64,000 nucleotides of DNA from NCBI GenBank assembly GCA_963707465.1, contig CAVPQK010000015.1, forward strand, positions 1,736,001 through 1,800,000, written 5' to 3'. Both the position numbers and the translations under genes were made by a program. This stretch comes from Bog-159 sp963707465 (GTDB lineage Bacteria > Acidobacteriota > Terriglobia > Bryobacterales > Bryobacteraceae). A model generated the notes under the pieces. The model ran no database searches. It was not told the origin of the DNA and saw only the letters and a list, made by a program, of their open reading frames with translations. The first letter of the stretch is position 1. Every line of letters begins with the position of its first letter. Of this stretch, positions 17,652 to 26,228 are shown one piece after another.

Positions 17652-18434
17652 CTACCCCTTATACGCGATCAGGAAGATCCGCCGGAAGGGAAACAGCACT
17701 CCTCCGGCGGCGCGCGGCGGGTAGTGCGGCCGGAGCGAAGCGAGGTAATCGGCCGTAAAGCGCTCGCGGTCCGCGTCGGTCCCGAGAACCTCCAGGAACG
17801 GCCGCAGTCCGGTGCCCCGGTACCACTCCACGATAGCCTCGGCGTCAGGCAGGATGTGCAGATACTCGGTCGCCCAAAGGTCCAGGCGGATAGCCAGGGG
17901 AGCCAGCGTGTCGTAGTAAAACTCCATTTCGTGATGGTGCCATTCGCGTACTTTTTCCGATGGCAACAAGGGGCTCCAATCCGCGGACGCAGCCACTTCG
18001 CGCATCAGCCGATGCGGCAGCGCATCGATGTTCCCGGGAATTTGAATCGCCAGCGCGCCCCCCGCCGCGACGCGGGAGAGAAGCCGCGGATAGACGCCCG
18101 CGTGGTCGTCCACCCACTGCATCGCGGCATTGGAGAACACCACATCGAACTGCCCATCGTTGCCCGCCGCCCACGCGGAGATGTCCCCGGCCATCCAACG
18201 TTGGTCCGGATACTCACGCCGCGCGCGCTCGATCATCTCGGCCGAGCTGTCGAGCCCGGTAAACTCGGCATCCGGCCAGCGGTCGCGCAGCACCGCGGTG
18301 CTATTCCCCGGTCCGCACCCGAGATCGATCACCCGCCGCACGCTGGGTACCGCGATGCGCGCGGCCAGATCGCGGCATGGCTGCGTGCGCTCTTCCGCGA
18401 ATTTCAGATACTGATTCGGATTCCAGCCGGACAT
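17652..18434 (-). CDS. tam: Trans-aconitate 2-methyltransferase
   Basis: SAM-dependent methyltransferase of 260 residues that in E. coli methylates trans-aconitate, a by-product that inhibits aconitase. The Tam signature is present: N-terminal WNPNQYLKFAEERTQPCRDL, SAM motif VIDLGCGPGNST near residue 35, GLDSSAEMIERARREYP, then FDVVFSNAAMQWVDDH, and the C-terminal IVEWYRGTGLRPFLEVL and FPFRRIFLIAYK. Length is normal. It stands alone, converging on small frames to its right and downstream of the Oar receptor on the same strand (35 bp gap), with no visible operon partner. Confidence 0.9.
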   Translation of the reverse strand: MSGWNPNQYLKFAEERTQPCRDLAARIAVPSVRRVIDLGCGPGNSTAVLRDRWPDAEFTGLDSSAEMIERARREYPDQRWMAGDISAWAAGNDGQFDVVFSNAAMQWVDDHAGVYPRLLSRVAAGGALAIQIPGNIDALPHRLMREVAASADWSPLLPSEKVREWHHHEMEFYYDTLAPLAIRLDLWATEYLHILPDAEAIVEWYRGTGLRPFLEVLGTDADRERFTADYLASLRPHYPPRAAGGVLFPFRRIFLIAYKG

Positions 18435-18469
18435 GGCGTTTTCCGAGCCGCAACCGTCAGGGAGCGGAC

Positions 18470-21400
18470 CTAGAACGACAGGTGCAGCGACAGTTGCAGA
18501 AAGCGCGAGCTGCCGATCGTGTGCTGGATGTAGCCCAAGCTGCCATTCGGCGGAACTTGGGGCGGCCCCTCGTAATAGGGGAAGAAAACGACATCGTTGT
18601 TCGGCGCGTCGAAATCCGGGTGATTGAAAAGATTGAACGCGTCGAAGTTGAAGCGCAAACGATAGCGATCCCTGAACAGGAACTCCTTGCCGAGAGTCAT
18701 ATCGAAACGCACCTGGAACGGCGCGCGGAACAGGTTGCGTCCCGAATTACCGTACAGCGATTCAAAATAATCGCATCCCGATGAATCGCACGCCGGGACG
18801 CCGTTCGTTCCCGGCGCCACAAACTGCGGCCCGAAATCGGCCGCGTTCAACACCGGATTGTTGGCGTTAACGCCGGTGGTGCCCTGAAGCTGCGCCTGCT
18901 TGGCGGTCACGCCGGGCAATAGCGGCACAATCGGGTTCGTGATGTAATCGCTGGAGCCGTAGTACAAACTGGCCACGGATCCCGAATAATCGTAGACGCT
19001 GTAAGGCTGGCCGCTCTGCGCCACCGTCTGCCCGCCGATGGTCCATCCGTTCACCAGGTAGCCTAACGACGCGTTCGACGTTACTTTAGGCAGCGTGTAA
19101 CTGTAGTTGATTAGAAAGACATGTGTCTGATCGAAATCCGCGGACGCATAATTGGACTTAGGACTCAGCGGATTGTTGCCGGTAAAGAACAGACCCAGGC
19201 CGCTCTGCTCGTCGAGCGCGTGTGACCAGGTGTAAGAAGCGGTAAACTGCAAGCCGTTGGACAATCGCTTACGGGCCTGAAGCTGCAGCGCGTTGTAGTT
19301 GGAAATGCCCTCGGCCTCGTACAACACGGAGTTCATATCATAGCCGATATAAGGCACGCGGCCCGGCGCATTCCCGGCGTATTCGGGAGCCGGGTCGTAC
19401 GGCTCCTGATTGAGATAGAGGGGCGTGACTCCGCCATAGGAAGACGTCTGCCCATTCACCGGATTCTGCGCGGTCGCGATCTGCGGCTGATTGAACGGAA
19501 TCGGCAGTACCTCATGGATGCCATGATTGCCGACATAGCCCACGCTGAACAGCCAACTGTTCGACGCTTGATACTGGATGTCGAAGGTCCAATTGACCGT
19601 GTAAGGCAGCTTATTATTCGCATCGTAGCCGCCAACCAGGAAAGGTCCAAACAGGTTGCCCGCCGGATAATTGCCATTCAGCGTGTCGTTGAGGTTCGGC
19701 AGCAGAGCCTGGAACGCCGCGGCGCTTTGCGGCGGCGGCGCGGGCGCGGCGGTGCCAAATGGCGTCGCCAGAGTAGCGCCCTTGCCCGCGAATATAGCCG
19801 TGACGAAGGGCTGTTCCAGCGTGACTCCCAGCGGTCCGTTGAATCCGAAACCGGCGCTGGGCGAAAACTCGCTGAACAATTCCCCGCGGTCGTAATACAT
19901 GCCGAAGCCCGTGCGCACGGTCAGCTTGGGCTTGGGAGTCCATGCCAGGCCGACCCGCGGTGCTAATCCCCATTGATGCTGATTCGTGAGTGAGTCGTTC
20001 GCGCCCATAGTGCCGAAGGCCGCATTGTTACCCGCGACTTCGAGCCCCGAATTCGTAATCGTGTCGGTGGAGGCATTATAGGCGTAGAGGCTGGGATCGA
20101 ATGTCGCCAGCCTTCCGTATTTCTCCGTCAGAGGGCCATCAAAGTCCCAACGCAGCCCCAGGGTCAGCGAAAGGTTGCTCGCCACTTTATAATTGTCGTT
20201 CACATACACACCCGCGGTGTCCGAACGGTAGTAGCGGCTGGCGTTGGCGTTGGGGAATGCGGCGGAGTCACTGCCGGTGCGCACGGCGCCTTCCACGAAA
20301 TTCAGGAAGCTCTTGAAGCCGAGAGTATCCGACTCGGTGTTGTTGTTGATGATATTAAGCTGCGTGTGCGCCCAACTGCCCCCTATGGAGATCGTGTGGC
20401 GGCCCTTGATCCAATTGATCGAAGAGCCGAGTTCCCACTGATTCTGATACATTCCGGCGTTGCCGAAACTCACACTCGGACCAAATTCCAAACCGCCGCT
20501 CCCTAACACGTCGGAGATCTCGAATTGGGGGAAAGCGGTGGCGCCCAGCAGGTTCATGCCGAACGTGCTCGGCGAGAACTGCTGTTCGGTCTGCGAATAG
20601 GCCTGCAGACGCGTGAATCCAGCGCGCTGCTGCCACGTCAGGGACGGGCTCAGGATCACGGTATTGTTGATCGCCCCCACCTGGCTGCCCGCAGAGAGTT
20701 GCTGCGGGAAACCCAGCAGTGCTCCCACCGCCCCAAACGGGTTGGTGGTGGGATCTGTCTGATAGTAATATTTCACGGTCAGGCGATCCATGTCACTCAC
20801 GTTGTAATCCACGTTGGCAATGCCCTGATTCACGCTGGACTGGGCGTTTGCCCCTTGCACCACCGCGTCGTAACCCAAGGCGTTGGCCGTGGCTGAATTC
20901 GTGATCTGGGCGCTGGGGAACAGGTATTGCCCGTTGGGCAGCGTGGCCTGCAACATGGCGGCGGCCACGGGACTGACCTGCGAAGTGGTAATGGTCTTGC
21001 CGTAACTCGACTGGATCATGTTTACGATGCCCTGCAGGCTCCGGTCGCTGCCCAGCCCGATCGGCACACTCACGTCCTTGGTCGCATCCGCCGCATCCGC
21101 GATCCGCACACCCTGATACGCCACGAAATAAAATAGCTTGTTCTGCTTGATAGGTCCGCCGACGTTGGCGCCGAACTGGTTGCGGGCCAGGAAAGGATCC
21201 TTGGTGGTGATGGCTGGGGAGTTGTTGTAGAAGAATGGCGCGGCGTTCATCACGCTGTTCTGGAAATCCTCGTACAGCATGCCGTGCAACTGGTTGGTGC
21301 CGGATTTGGTCACCACGCTGATGTGCGCGCCGCTGTGCGCGCCCTGCGTGGCATCGTACATCGCCGAGTTCACCGAAACTTCCTGGATGGTTTCCGTGGG

Positions 21401-22159
21401 AGGTGTCGGCAGCGCCTGGCCGATCGCGCCGTACACCGAGGTGCTGGTCTGAATCGCGCCGCCCGCGCCGAAGTTTTCACCGATGTTCAGGACGAAACGG
21501 TTCTCGCCCACCTGGCTGGTGGAATTGCCATTGAAGAGATTGTTGGTATCCACGCCGTTCAGTGAGAAGCTGTTGCTCGTGTCCCGATTCCCGTTGGCGA
21601 AGATCGCCTGGTTGCCGAGTCCCGAGTTGCTGCCCGCGCCGCCCAACATGTCGGCGTGCACGCCCGGACTCAAGATGGCCAACTGCGTGAAGCTTCCGGT
21701 GCCCAGCGGCGTCTCTTGAATGGTCAATTGATCCACCACGTAGCCGGTGGTCGTGTCCACCTGGTTCATCAACGGCGTAGCGGTCACTTCCACCGTGGTC
21801 GCGACCGTCCCCACCTTCAAGTCGCCATCCACCGTGGTCGTGCGGTTCGCGTTCACCACCACCTGGGTGTGCGTTTCGGTCTCGAATCCGTCCTTGGTGA
21901 ACGTGACCCGGTAATCGCCCGCCGGAACGTTCTGCACTGAATAAGATCCATTCCCCTGCGTGTGCTGGACCACCTCCAGGTTGGTGCCGATGTTCCGCGC
22001 CCGCACGGTCGCATCCGGAACCGCCGCTCCGGTAGCGTCTTTCACGGTACCCGTGATGCCGCCTAGAACATCCTGCGCCAGCATCGGCGCGCAAAACACA
22101 AAACTCGCGAAGAAAAGGGGAAAGATGATCTGCTTGAGATTCCGAATCGGTGAACTCAT
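18470..22159 (-). CDS. Oar-like TonB-dependent outer-membrane receptor
   Basis: A 1229-residue outer-membrane protein of the Oar / carboxypeptidase-regulatory type that is expanded in Acidobacteriota. Order of parts: signal peptide (to about residue 29, ending PMLAQ), an Ig-like carboxypeptidase regulatory domain (GGITGTVKDATGAAVPDATV ... VPAGDYRVTFTKDGF), a plug domain (about 105-330, with GGAGSNSGLGNQAIFANGNR and ISVVTKSGTNQLHGMLYEDF), then the long beta-barrel with aromatic-rich strands, ending FLQLSLHLSF with the C-terminal Phe typical of Bam substrates. Ligand unknown; such proteins are usually assumed to import oligosaccharides or export/bind peptides. A GGAGGAG ribosome site precedes the ATG by about nine bases. 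Divergent from the esterase gene. Confidence 0.9.
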   Translation of the reverse strand: MSSPIRNLKQIIFPLFFASFVFCAPMLAQDVLGGITGTVKDATGAAVPDATVRARNIGTNLEVVQHTQGNGSYSVQNVPAGDYRVTFTKDGFETETHTQVVVNANRTTTVDGDLKVGTVATTVEVTATPLMNQVDTTTGYVVDQLTIQETPLGTGSFTQLAILSPGVHADMLGGAGSNSGLGNQAIFANGNRDTSNSFSLNGVDTNNLFNGNSTSQVGENRFVLNIGENFGAGGAIQTSTSVYGAIGQALPTPPTETIQEVSVNSAMYDATQGAHSGAHISVVTKSGTNQLHGMLYEDFQNSVMNAAPFFYNNSPAITTKDPFLARNQFGANVGGPIKQNKLFYFVAYQGVRIADAADATKDVSVPIGLGSDRSLQGIVNMIQSSYGKTITTSQVSPVAAAMLQATLPNGQYLFPSAQITNSATANALGYDAVVQGANAQSSVNQGIANVDYNVSDMDRLTVKYYYQTDPTTNPFGAVGALLGFPQQLSAGSQVGAINNTVILSPSLTWQQRAGFTRLQAYSQTEQQFSPSTFGMNLLGATAFPQFEISDVLGSGGLEFGPSVSFGNAGMYQNQWELGSSINWIKGRHTISIGGSWAHTQLNIINNNTESDTLGFKSFLNFVEGAVRTGSDSAAFPNANASRYYRSDTAGVYVNDNYKVASNLSLTLGLRWDFDGPLTEKYGRLATFDPSLYAYNASTDTITNSGLEVAGNNAAFGTMGANDSLTNQHQWGLAPRVGLAWTPKPKLTVRTGFGMYYDRGELFSEFSPSAGFGFNGPLGVTLEQPFVTAIFAGKGATLATPFGTAAPAPPPQSAAAFQALLPNLNDTLNGNYPAGNLFGPFLVGGYDANNKLPYTVNWTFDIQYQASNSWLFSVGYVGNHGIHEVLPIPFNQPQIATAQNPVNGQTSSYGGVTPLYLNQEPYDPAPEYAGNAPGRVPYIGYDMNSVLYEAEGISNYNALQLQARKRLSNGLQFTASYTWSHALDEQSGLGLFFTGNNPLSPKSNYASADFDQTHVFLINYSYTLPKVTSNASLGYLVNGWTIGGQTVAQSGQPYSVYDYSGSVASLYYGSSDYITNPIVPLLPGVTAKQAQLQGTTGVNANNPVLNAADFGPQFVAPGTNGVPACDSSGCDYFESLYGNSGRNLFRAPFQVRFDMTLGKEFLFRDRYRLRFNFDAFNLFNHPDFDAPNNDVVFFPYYEGPPQVPPNGSLGYIQHTIGSSRFLQLSLHLSF

Positions 22160-22312
22160 CCTTGCTGCTCCTCCATTTGGTAAACACGACGACGGCTACG
22201 CGTGACGGCGCGCCCTGAAAGCTTCATGGCCTGTTTAGCCTATGATAACCTCAAATCTGCGGAAATCAAGTTGAAGATTTCATTAATATCCGCGAACCCG
22301 GACCCTGCCCTT

Positions 22313-23008
22313 ATGACCCTCGAAAACATCCGCCATTGCAGTTTCACCGCCCGGCTCGATTGCCGGTACCTGGTGCACGCGCCGGAGGCCGTCGACGACG
22401 GCGCCATGCTGGTGGCGGCCTTGCACGGCTTTAGCGCCACCCCCGAAGCGATGCTGCGCCTGACTGCGGCTATGATGGGCCCGCGGCACGTGATCGCGGC
22501 CGTCCAGGGACCCAACCAGTTCTACCTCGGCATGGGATCGAACGAGGTGGGCTACGGATGGGCCACGCACAAAAATCCGGATTCCTCCGTGCGCCTGCAT
22601 CACGACATGGTGCGCCATGTGCTGAACGAAGCCGGACGCGAGTACGGCATTCCCGCCTCCCGCCGCATCCTGGCCGGCTTCTCGCAACCGGTAGGAATGA
22701 ATTACCGGTTCGCCGCCACGCACCCCGCCGAAATCCGCGGCGTGATCGGAATCTGTGGCGGCATTCCGCGCAACTGGGAAGAGGGTCCGTATCTGCCGGT
22801 GACGGCGTCCGTGCTGCATATCGCCCGCCGCGAAGACGAATTTTACAAGCCTGAAATCACCGAGCGATACACGGATCGTCTGCGCCTGCGCGCCGCCGAC
22901 GTCGAGTTCCACATGCTCGACGGGGGGCACCGTTTCCCGTCGAAAGCCCGGCCGATTGCCGATGCCTGGCTCGCGCGGATTACCGGAACTCGTGGCGCAG
23001 ACTCTTAG
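22313..23008 (+). CDS. Alpha/beta-hydrolase, phospholipase/carboxylesterase-like
   Basis: About 231 residues from ATG at 22313 (a longer frame to 22202 exists but its first 37 residues lack homology). Fold features of the PLP/carboxylesterase family: LVAALHGFSATPEAMLRL (oxyanion region), RRILAGFSQPVGMNYRFA with the nucleophile Ser, a likely acid in RREDEFY and a catalytic His in LDGGHRFP. The elbow is GFSQP, whereas the family normally has GFSQG, so the residue after the usual position is altered. Probably a cytoplasmic esterase; substrate unknown. The stop codon and last residues (TRGADS) fall inside a hairpin repeat element, so the C-terminus has probably been reshaped by that insertion. 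Confidence 0.75.
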   Translation: MTLENIRHCSFTARLDCRYLVHAPEAVDDGAMLVAALHGFSATPEAMLRLTAAMMGPRHVIAAVQGPNQFYLGMGSNEVGYGWATHKNPDSSVRLHHDMVRHVLNEAGREYGIPASRRILAGFSQPVGMNYRFAATHPAEIRGVIGICGGIPRNWEEGPYLPVTASVLHIARREDEFYKPEITERYTDRLRLRAADVEFHMLDGGHRFPSKARPIADAWLARITGTRGADS

Positions 23009-23050
23009 TCTGCCGCGACGGCACCCCTGCCGGCGCTTGGCGGGCACGCC
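22992..23050. repeat. Hairpin-rich intergenic element overlapping an esterase 3' end
   Basis: GTGGCGCAGACTCTTAGTCTGCC forms a hairpin (GGCAGACTnAGTCTGCC-like), followed by smaller inverted repeats CGGCACCCCTGCCG and GGCGCTTGGCGGGCACGCC. Similar to 41249-41294. The esterase stop codon TAG is inside the first hairpin. Confidence 0.65.
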
Positions 23051-23193
23051 AACACAAGGGTCGAGAACAGCAACGGGTGCTCCCTTCGGTCCCCCCAGTA
23101 GTTTGTGGCCCAGTAACACCAGGTCTGCCGACGGCATCTGGCCGCGTCGAGTCATTTCCACTATTATCGAAATATATTTTCGAAGATTCGCAA

Positions 23194-23877
23194 CTACCTG
23201 CGCGGATTCCCGCCGCAAGCCACTCGGAAGCCATAATCCGCATAGCAGAATTCGGGCGGAATGCTGCTGCGCGCCGCGCACCGCGCAATCTTGATCTGGT
23301 GCCGCCACGCCCCTCCGCGCGAAGCGCGTCGCGTGCCCGTAGCCGGCCCCTGCGGATTGTCTGCCGGCGAGACTGCATAGTATGCCGGGTCGTACCAGTC
23401 GGAGCACCATTCGTGCACGTTCTCGCACACGTCGTAAAGCCCGTACCCATTCGGCGCCGCGGTGCCCACCGGCTCGGGAGCGTGCGTCCAGCGCGCCTGA
23501 TATCCGGGCCGTTCGTAGACCGGCGCATTGCCCCAAGGGTAAACGTGCTGCTCCAACCCGCCGCGCGCCGCGAATTCCCACTCCGCCTCGGTAGGCAGCC
23601 GGAACCCTGACAGCCATTCGCAATACGCCGCCGCATCGAACCAGCTCACGCCCACCACCGGCTGCGCCGGATCGGCGAACTCCGCCTGCATGCGGAACGG
23701 CGGCATGCTGCGGCCGGTCGCATGCCGGAACTCGTCGTACTCCGCGTTGGTCACCTGGCAGCGGCCCAGGCGAAATGGCGCCACCGACACGCGATGCACC
23801 GGCCGCTCCTCATCCCGCCCATCCGCCTGGCCCATCAGGAACTCGCCGCCCGGAATCAGCACCAGATCGGGCGTCAT
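23194..23877 (-). CDS. FGE/sulfatase-modifying-factor domain protein without the catalytic cysteine pair
   Basis: A 227-residue protein consisting of one formylglycine-generating-enzyme-type fold: LVLIPGGEFLMGQADG, RCQVTNAEYDEF, VVGVSWFDAAAYCEWL, FRLPTEAEWEFAARGG, NGYGLYDVCENVHEWCSDWY and RASRGGAWRHQIKIARCAAR. In true FGEs the last region carries a CxxxxC copper site; here those positions are filled by other residues (WRHQIKIARC), so sulfatase activation is unlikely. Related domains occur in ergothioneine-synthesis, C-type-lectin-like and kinase-associated proteins. No sulfatase is nearby. The ATG overlaps the RNase R stop (ATGA), giving translational coupling to rnr. The start at 23877 is preferred over longer frames that run through rnr. 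Confidence 0.8.
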   Translation of the reverse strand: MTPDLVLIPGGEFLMGQADGRDEERPVHRVSVAPFRLGRCQVTNAEYDEFRHATGRSMPPFRMQAEFADPAQPVVGVSWFDAAAYCEWLSGFRLPTEAEWEFAARGGLEQHVYPWGNAPVYERPGYQARWTHAPEPVGTAAPNGYGLYDVCENVHEWCSDWYDPAYYAVSPADNPQGPATGTRRASRGGAWRHQIKIARCAARSSIPPEFCYADYGFRVACGGNPRR

Positions 23878-26168
23878 GTGCGCGCTCGCGGCTTCTTGGC
23901 CCGCCGCTTGGGCTCCGGCTCCACGATCGAGAACTGCAGCTTGCGCTCCGCGGCATCCACCCGATCGAGCGACACGCGCACCTTGTCGCCGATCGAAAAC
24001 TCGCGCCGGGTGCGCTGGCCCACGATCTTGCGCACATTTTCGCGATAGGTGTAGCGGTCGCCAGGCAGCGTGTCCATCGGCACCAGTCCCTCGATGAACA
24101 TCTCCTCCAGCTCGACAAAAAGGCCGTACTTGGTGGCGCTGATCGCCAGCGCGCCGAACTCGTCGCCCAGCCGCGATTCCATGAATTTGACTTTCTTCCA
24201 CTCCACCAACTCGCGCTCGGAGTCCGCGGCCCGCCGCTCCGATTGCGAGCATTCCTCGGCGATGGCGCGCAGCTCCGGCTCCGGCAGCCCGGCCCTTTGT
24301 TGCAGGCTGGCCTTCAGCAGGCGATGCACGATCAGGTCGGGATAGCGCCGTATGGGAGAAGTGAAATGCGTGTAGGAATCCGCCGCCAGCGCGAAATGGC
24401 CGGCATTATCGGTGCTGTAGCGCGCCTGCTTCAGCGATCGCAGCATCAGGTAGCTCAGTATGCGTTCCTCCGGCTTGCCCTCGATTTTGGCCACCAGCCT
24501 CTGATAGTTCCGCGACGAAATACTCGAAGACCTCTCCGCCACCACCACGTCTTTGCGTACCTTGCGCCCGTCCCGCCGATGGTCCGCGTAGCTGAATTTC
24601 TTCACCGGAATCGCGCCCACGCCCAGCGAATAGCCAAAGTGCGCCGCCACTTCTTCGAACTCCATCACGCGCTTCGGATCCGGCAATTCGTGGATGCGGT
24701 AAATGGACGCCTCCAGCGTGGCTCCCAAGTGCGCGGCCACGGCTTCGTTGGCCGCCAGCATGAATTCTTCGATCAGTCGGTGGGCGATGTTGCGCGGCGC
24801 GCGAATCACGCCGGTCATTTCGCCGAACTCGTCGAACTCGATCAGCGGCTCGGGCAAATCGAAATCGATGGAGCCGCGCCGCACCCGCTTGCGGTTCAGA
24901 ATGAGCGCCAGTTCGCGCATCAGCTCGAAGCGCCCGATCAGCGGCGCGTAGCGCGCGCGCAGTTCGGCGTCGCCTTCCAGCAGCAGGTGCACGTTGGTGT
25001 AAGTCATCCGCTCCGCGCTGCGAATAACGCCGCGCGTGAATTGCTGGCCAACGAGGTCGCCCTGGTGATCGAACTCCATCAGCGCCGAAAGCACCAGTCG
25101 GTCCACCTGCGGCTTGAGCGAGCAGATGTTGGTCGAAAGCTCGAAGGGCAGCATGGGCACGGCCCGGTCCGGAAAGTAGACGCTGGTGCCGCGCAGTCGA
25201 GCCTCCGCATCGATGGGCGAGCCGGGACGCACGTAATGGCTCACGTCGGCGATGTGCACGTGAAGCGCGTAGTTGCCGTTGGGCAGCCCGTCTACCCACA
25301 CCGCATCGTCGAAATCGCGCGCGGTTTCGCCGTCGATGGTGACAATATCGAAAGCGCGGAAATCCTGTCGCCCTTCCAGTTCCCTGTCGGCAATGGCATC
25401 CGGAACCCGCTCGGCCTGCTCCACCACTTCGGGCGGAAACTGGTGAGGCAGGTGATGCTTGCGTATGACGATCTCGACATCGATGCCAAAGTCGTCCGGA
25501 TGCCCCAGAATCTCGACCACCCGTCCCGCGGCGTGCCCGCCTTCCTCGGGGAACTCGAACAATTCCACGTCGACGATCAGACCGTCGAGATCGCCGGGCT
25601 CCGAAACCTGAATCGGCGCCGCGCCGATGCGGTCGATCTGCCGCACGCCGGCCGGAATCTCCATGCCTTCCGGAATATCGATCCATTGTTGAATGCGCCC
25701 GTCCTGCGGCACGACGTAGTTGCCGTGCCGGCCCACGCGGAATTCGCCGACGACGGTAGGATGCGCGCGTTTCAACACTTTCACGATCTCGCCATCGGCG
25801 CGCCCATCGGCTTCGATGCGCGCGATGCGCACCAGCACGCGGTCGCCGTGCATCGCCTTGCGTGCCGAATCCGAAGGGATGTAAACGTCCCCCTGTATGC
25901 CCTCCACAGGCCGCTCGGCGATCAGGAAACCGTAGCCGTCGCGGTGTACGTTCATGCGGCCGATGGCGTATTCGCGGCTCCGCGCGGTAACTACATAGTG
26001 GCCCGCCCGCGGTTCCACCAGATCGCCGCGAGCCAGCAGACGCGCCAGCGAAAGGTCCAACTCCGAGCGACTCGCGCCTTTGCCGCCCAGCTCGCGCACC
26101 AGCTGCTTGAAATTGGCTTTGGAGTGCGGCAGGCGCGTGATGTGGTCGAGCAGCGCCGCATCGGTCAT
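23874..26168 (-). CDS. rnr: Ribonuclease R
   Basis: Processive 3'-5' exoribonuclease of the RNB family, about 764 residues, degrading structured RNA in the cytoplasm. Visible parts in order: N-terminal winged helix (LDHITRLPHSKANFKQLVRE), cold-shock domains (AIGRMNVHRDGYGFLIAE; GDVYIPSDSARKAMHGDRVL), the RNB core with DIVTIDGETARDFDDAVWV (catalytic Asp cluster), HVHIADVSHYV, YFPDRAVPMLPFELS, SYTHFTSPIRRYPDLIVHRL, and a C-terminal S1 domain (SATKYGLFVELEEMFIEGLV) with a basic tail. Start at 26168 (MTDAALLDHI) is chosen because TACAAT ends six bases before it. The FGE-like gene overlaps its stop. Confidence 0.95.
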   Translation of the reverse strand: MTDAALLDHITRLPHSKANFKQLVRELGGKGASRSELDLSLARLLARGDLVEPRAGHYVVTARSREYAIGRMNVHRDGYGFLIAERPVEGIQGDVYIPSDSARKAMHGDRVLVRIARIEADGRADGEIVKVLKRAHPTVVGEFRVGRHGNYVVPQDGRIQQWIDIPEGMEIPAGVRQIDRIGAAPIQVSEPGDLDGLIVDVELFEFPEEGGHAAGRVVEILGHPDDFGIDVEIVIRKHHLPHQFPPEVVEQAERVPDAIADRELEGRQDFRAFDIVTIDGETARDFDDAVWVDGLPNGNYALHVHIADVSHYVRPGSPIDAEARLRGTSVYFPDRAVPMLPFELSTNICSLKPQVDRLVLSALMEFDHQGDLVGQQFTRGVIRSAERMTYTNVHLLLEGDAELRARYAPLIGRFELMRELALILNRKRVRRGSIDFDLPEPLIEFDEFGEMTGVIRAPRNIAHRLIEEFMLAANEAVAAHLGATLEASIYRIHELPDPKRVMEFEEVAAHFGYSLGVGAIPVKKFSYADHRRDGRKVRKDVVVAERSSSISSRNYQRLVAKIEGKPEERILSYLMLRSLKQARYSTDNAGHFALAADSYTHFTSPIRRYPDLIVHRLLKASLQQRAGLPEPELRAIAEECSQSERRAADSERELVEWKKVKFMESRLGDEFGALAISATKYGLFVELEEMFIEGLVPMDTLPGDRYTYRENVRKIVGQRTRREFSIGDKVRVSLDRVDAAERKLQFSIVEPEPKRRAKKPRART

Positions 26169-26174
26169 AGCTTG

Positions 26175-26180
26175 ATTGTA
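26175..26180 (-). promoter_or_regulatory. -10-like hexamer TACAAT for a leaderless rnr transcript
   Basis: TACAAT on the minus strand is followed six bases later by the rnr ATG at 26168, with no Shine-Dalgarno. A hairpin repeat begins four bases upstream of the hexamer, where the spacer and -35 would be. Confidence 0.45.
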
Positions 26181-26184
26181 TTCT

Positions 26185-26227
26185 GTGGGGCAGGCCCGCG
26201 GCCTGCGCGGGACTCCCACTCCCGCCC
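26185..26227. repeat. Hairpin element, GTGGGGCAGGC type
   Basis: GTGGGGCAGGCCCGCGGCCTGC forms a GC-rich hairpin, followed by GCGGGACTCCCACTCCCGC, a second one. Close relative of 49096-49136. It fills the gap between rnr and the DUF4384 gene. Confidence 0.75.
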
Positions 26228-26228
26228 C

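Noticed and set aside
19000..22159. Plus-strand frames inside the Oar gene
   Set aside because: Short frames antisense to a receptor with complete domain order.
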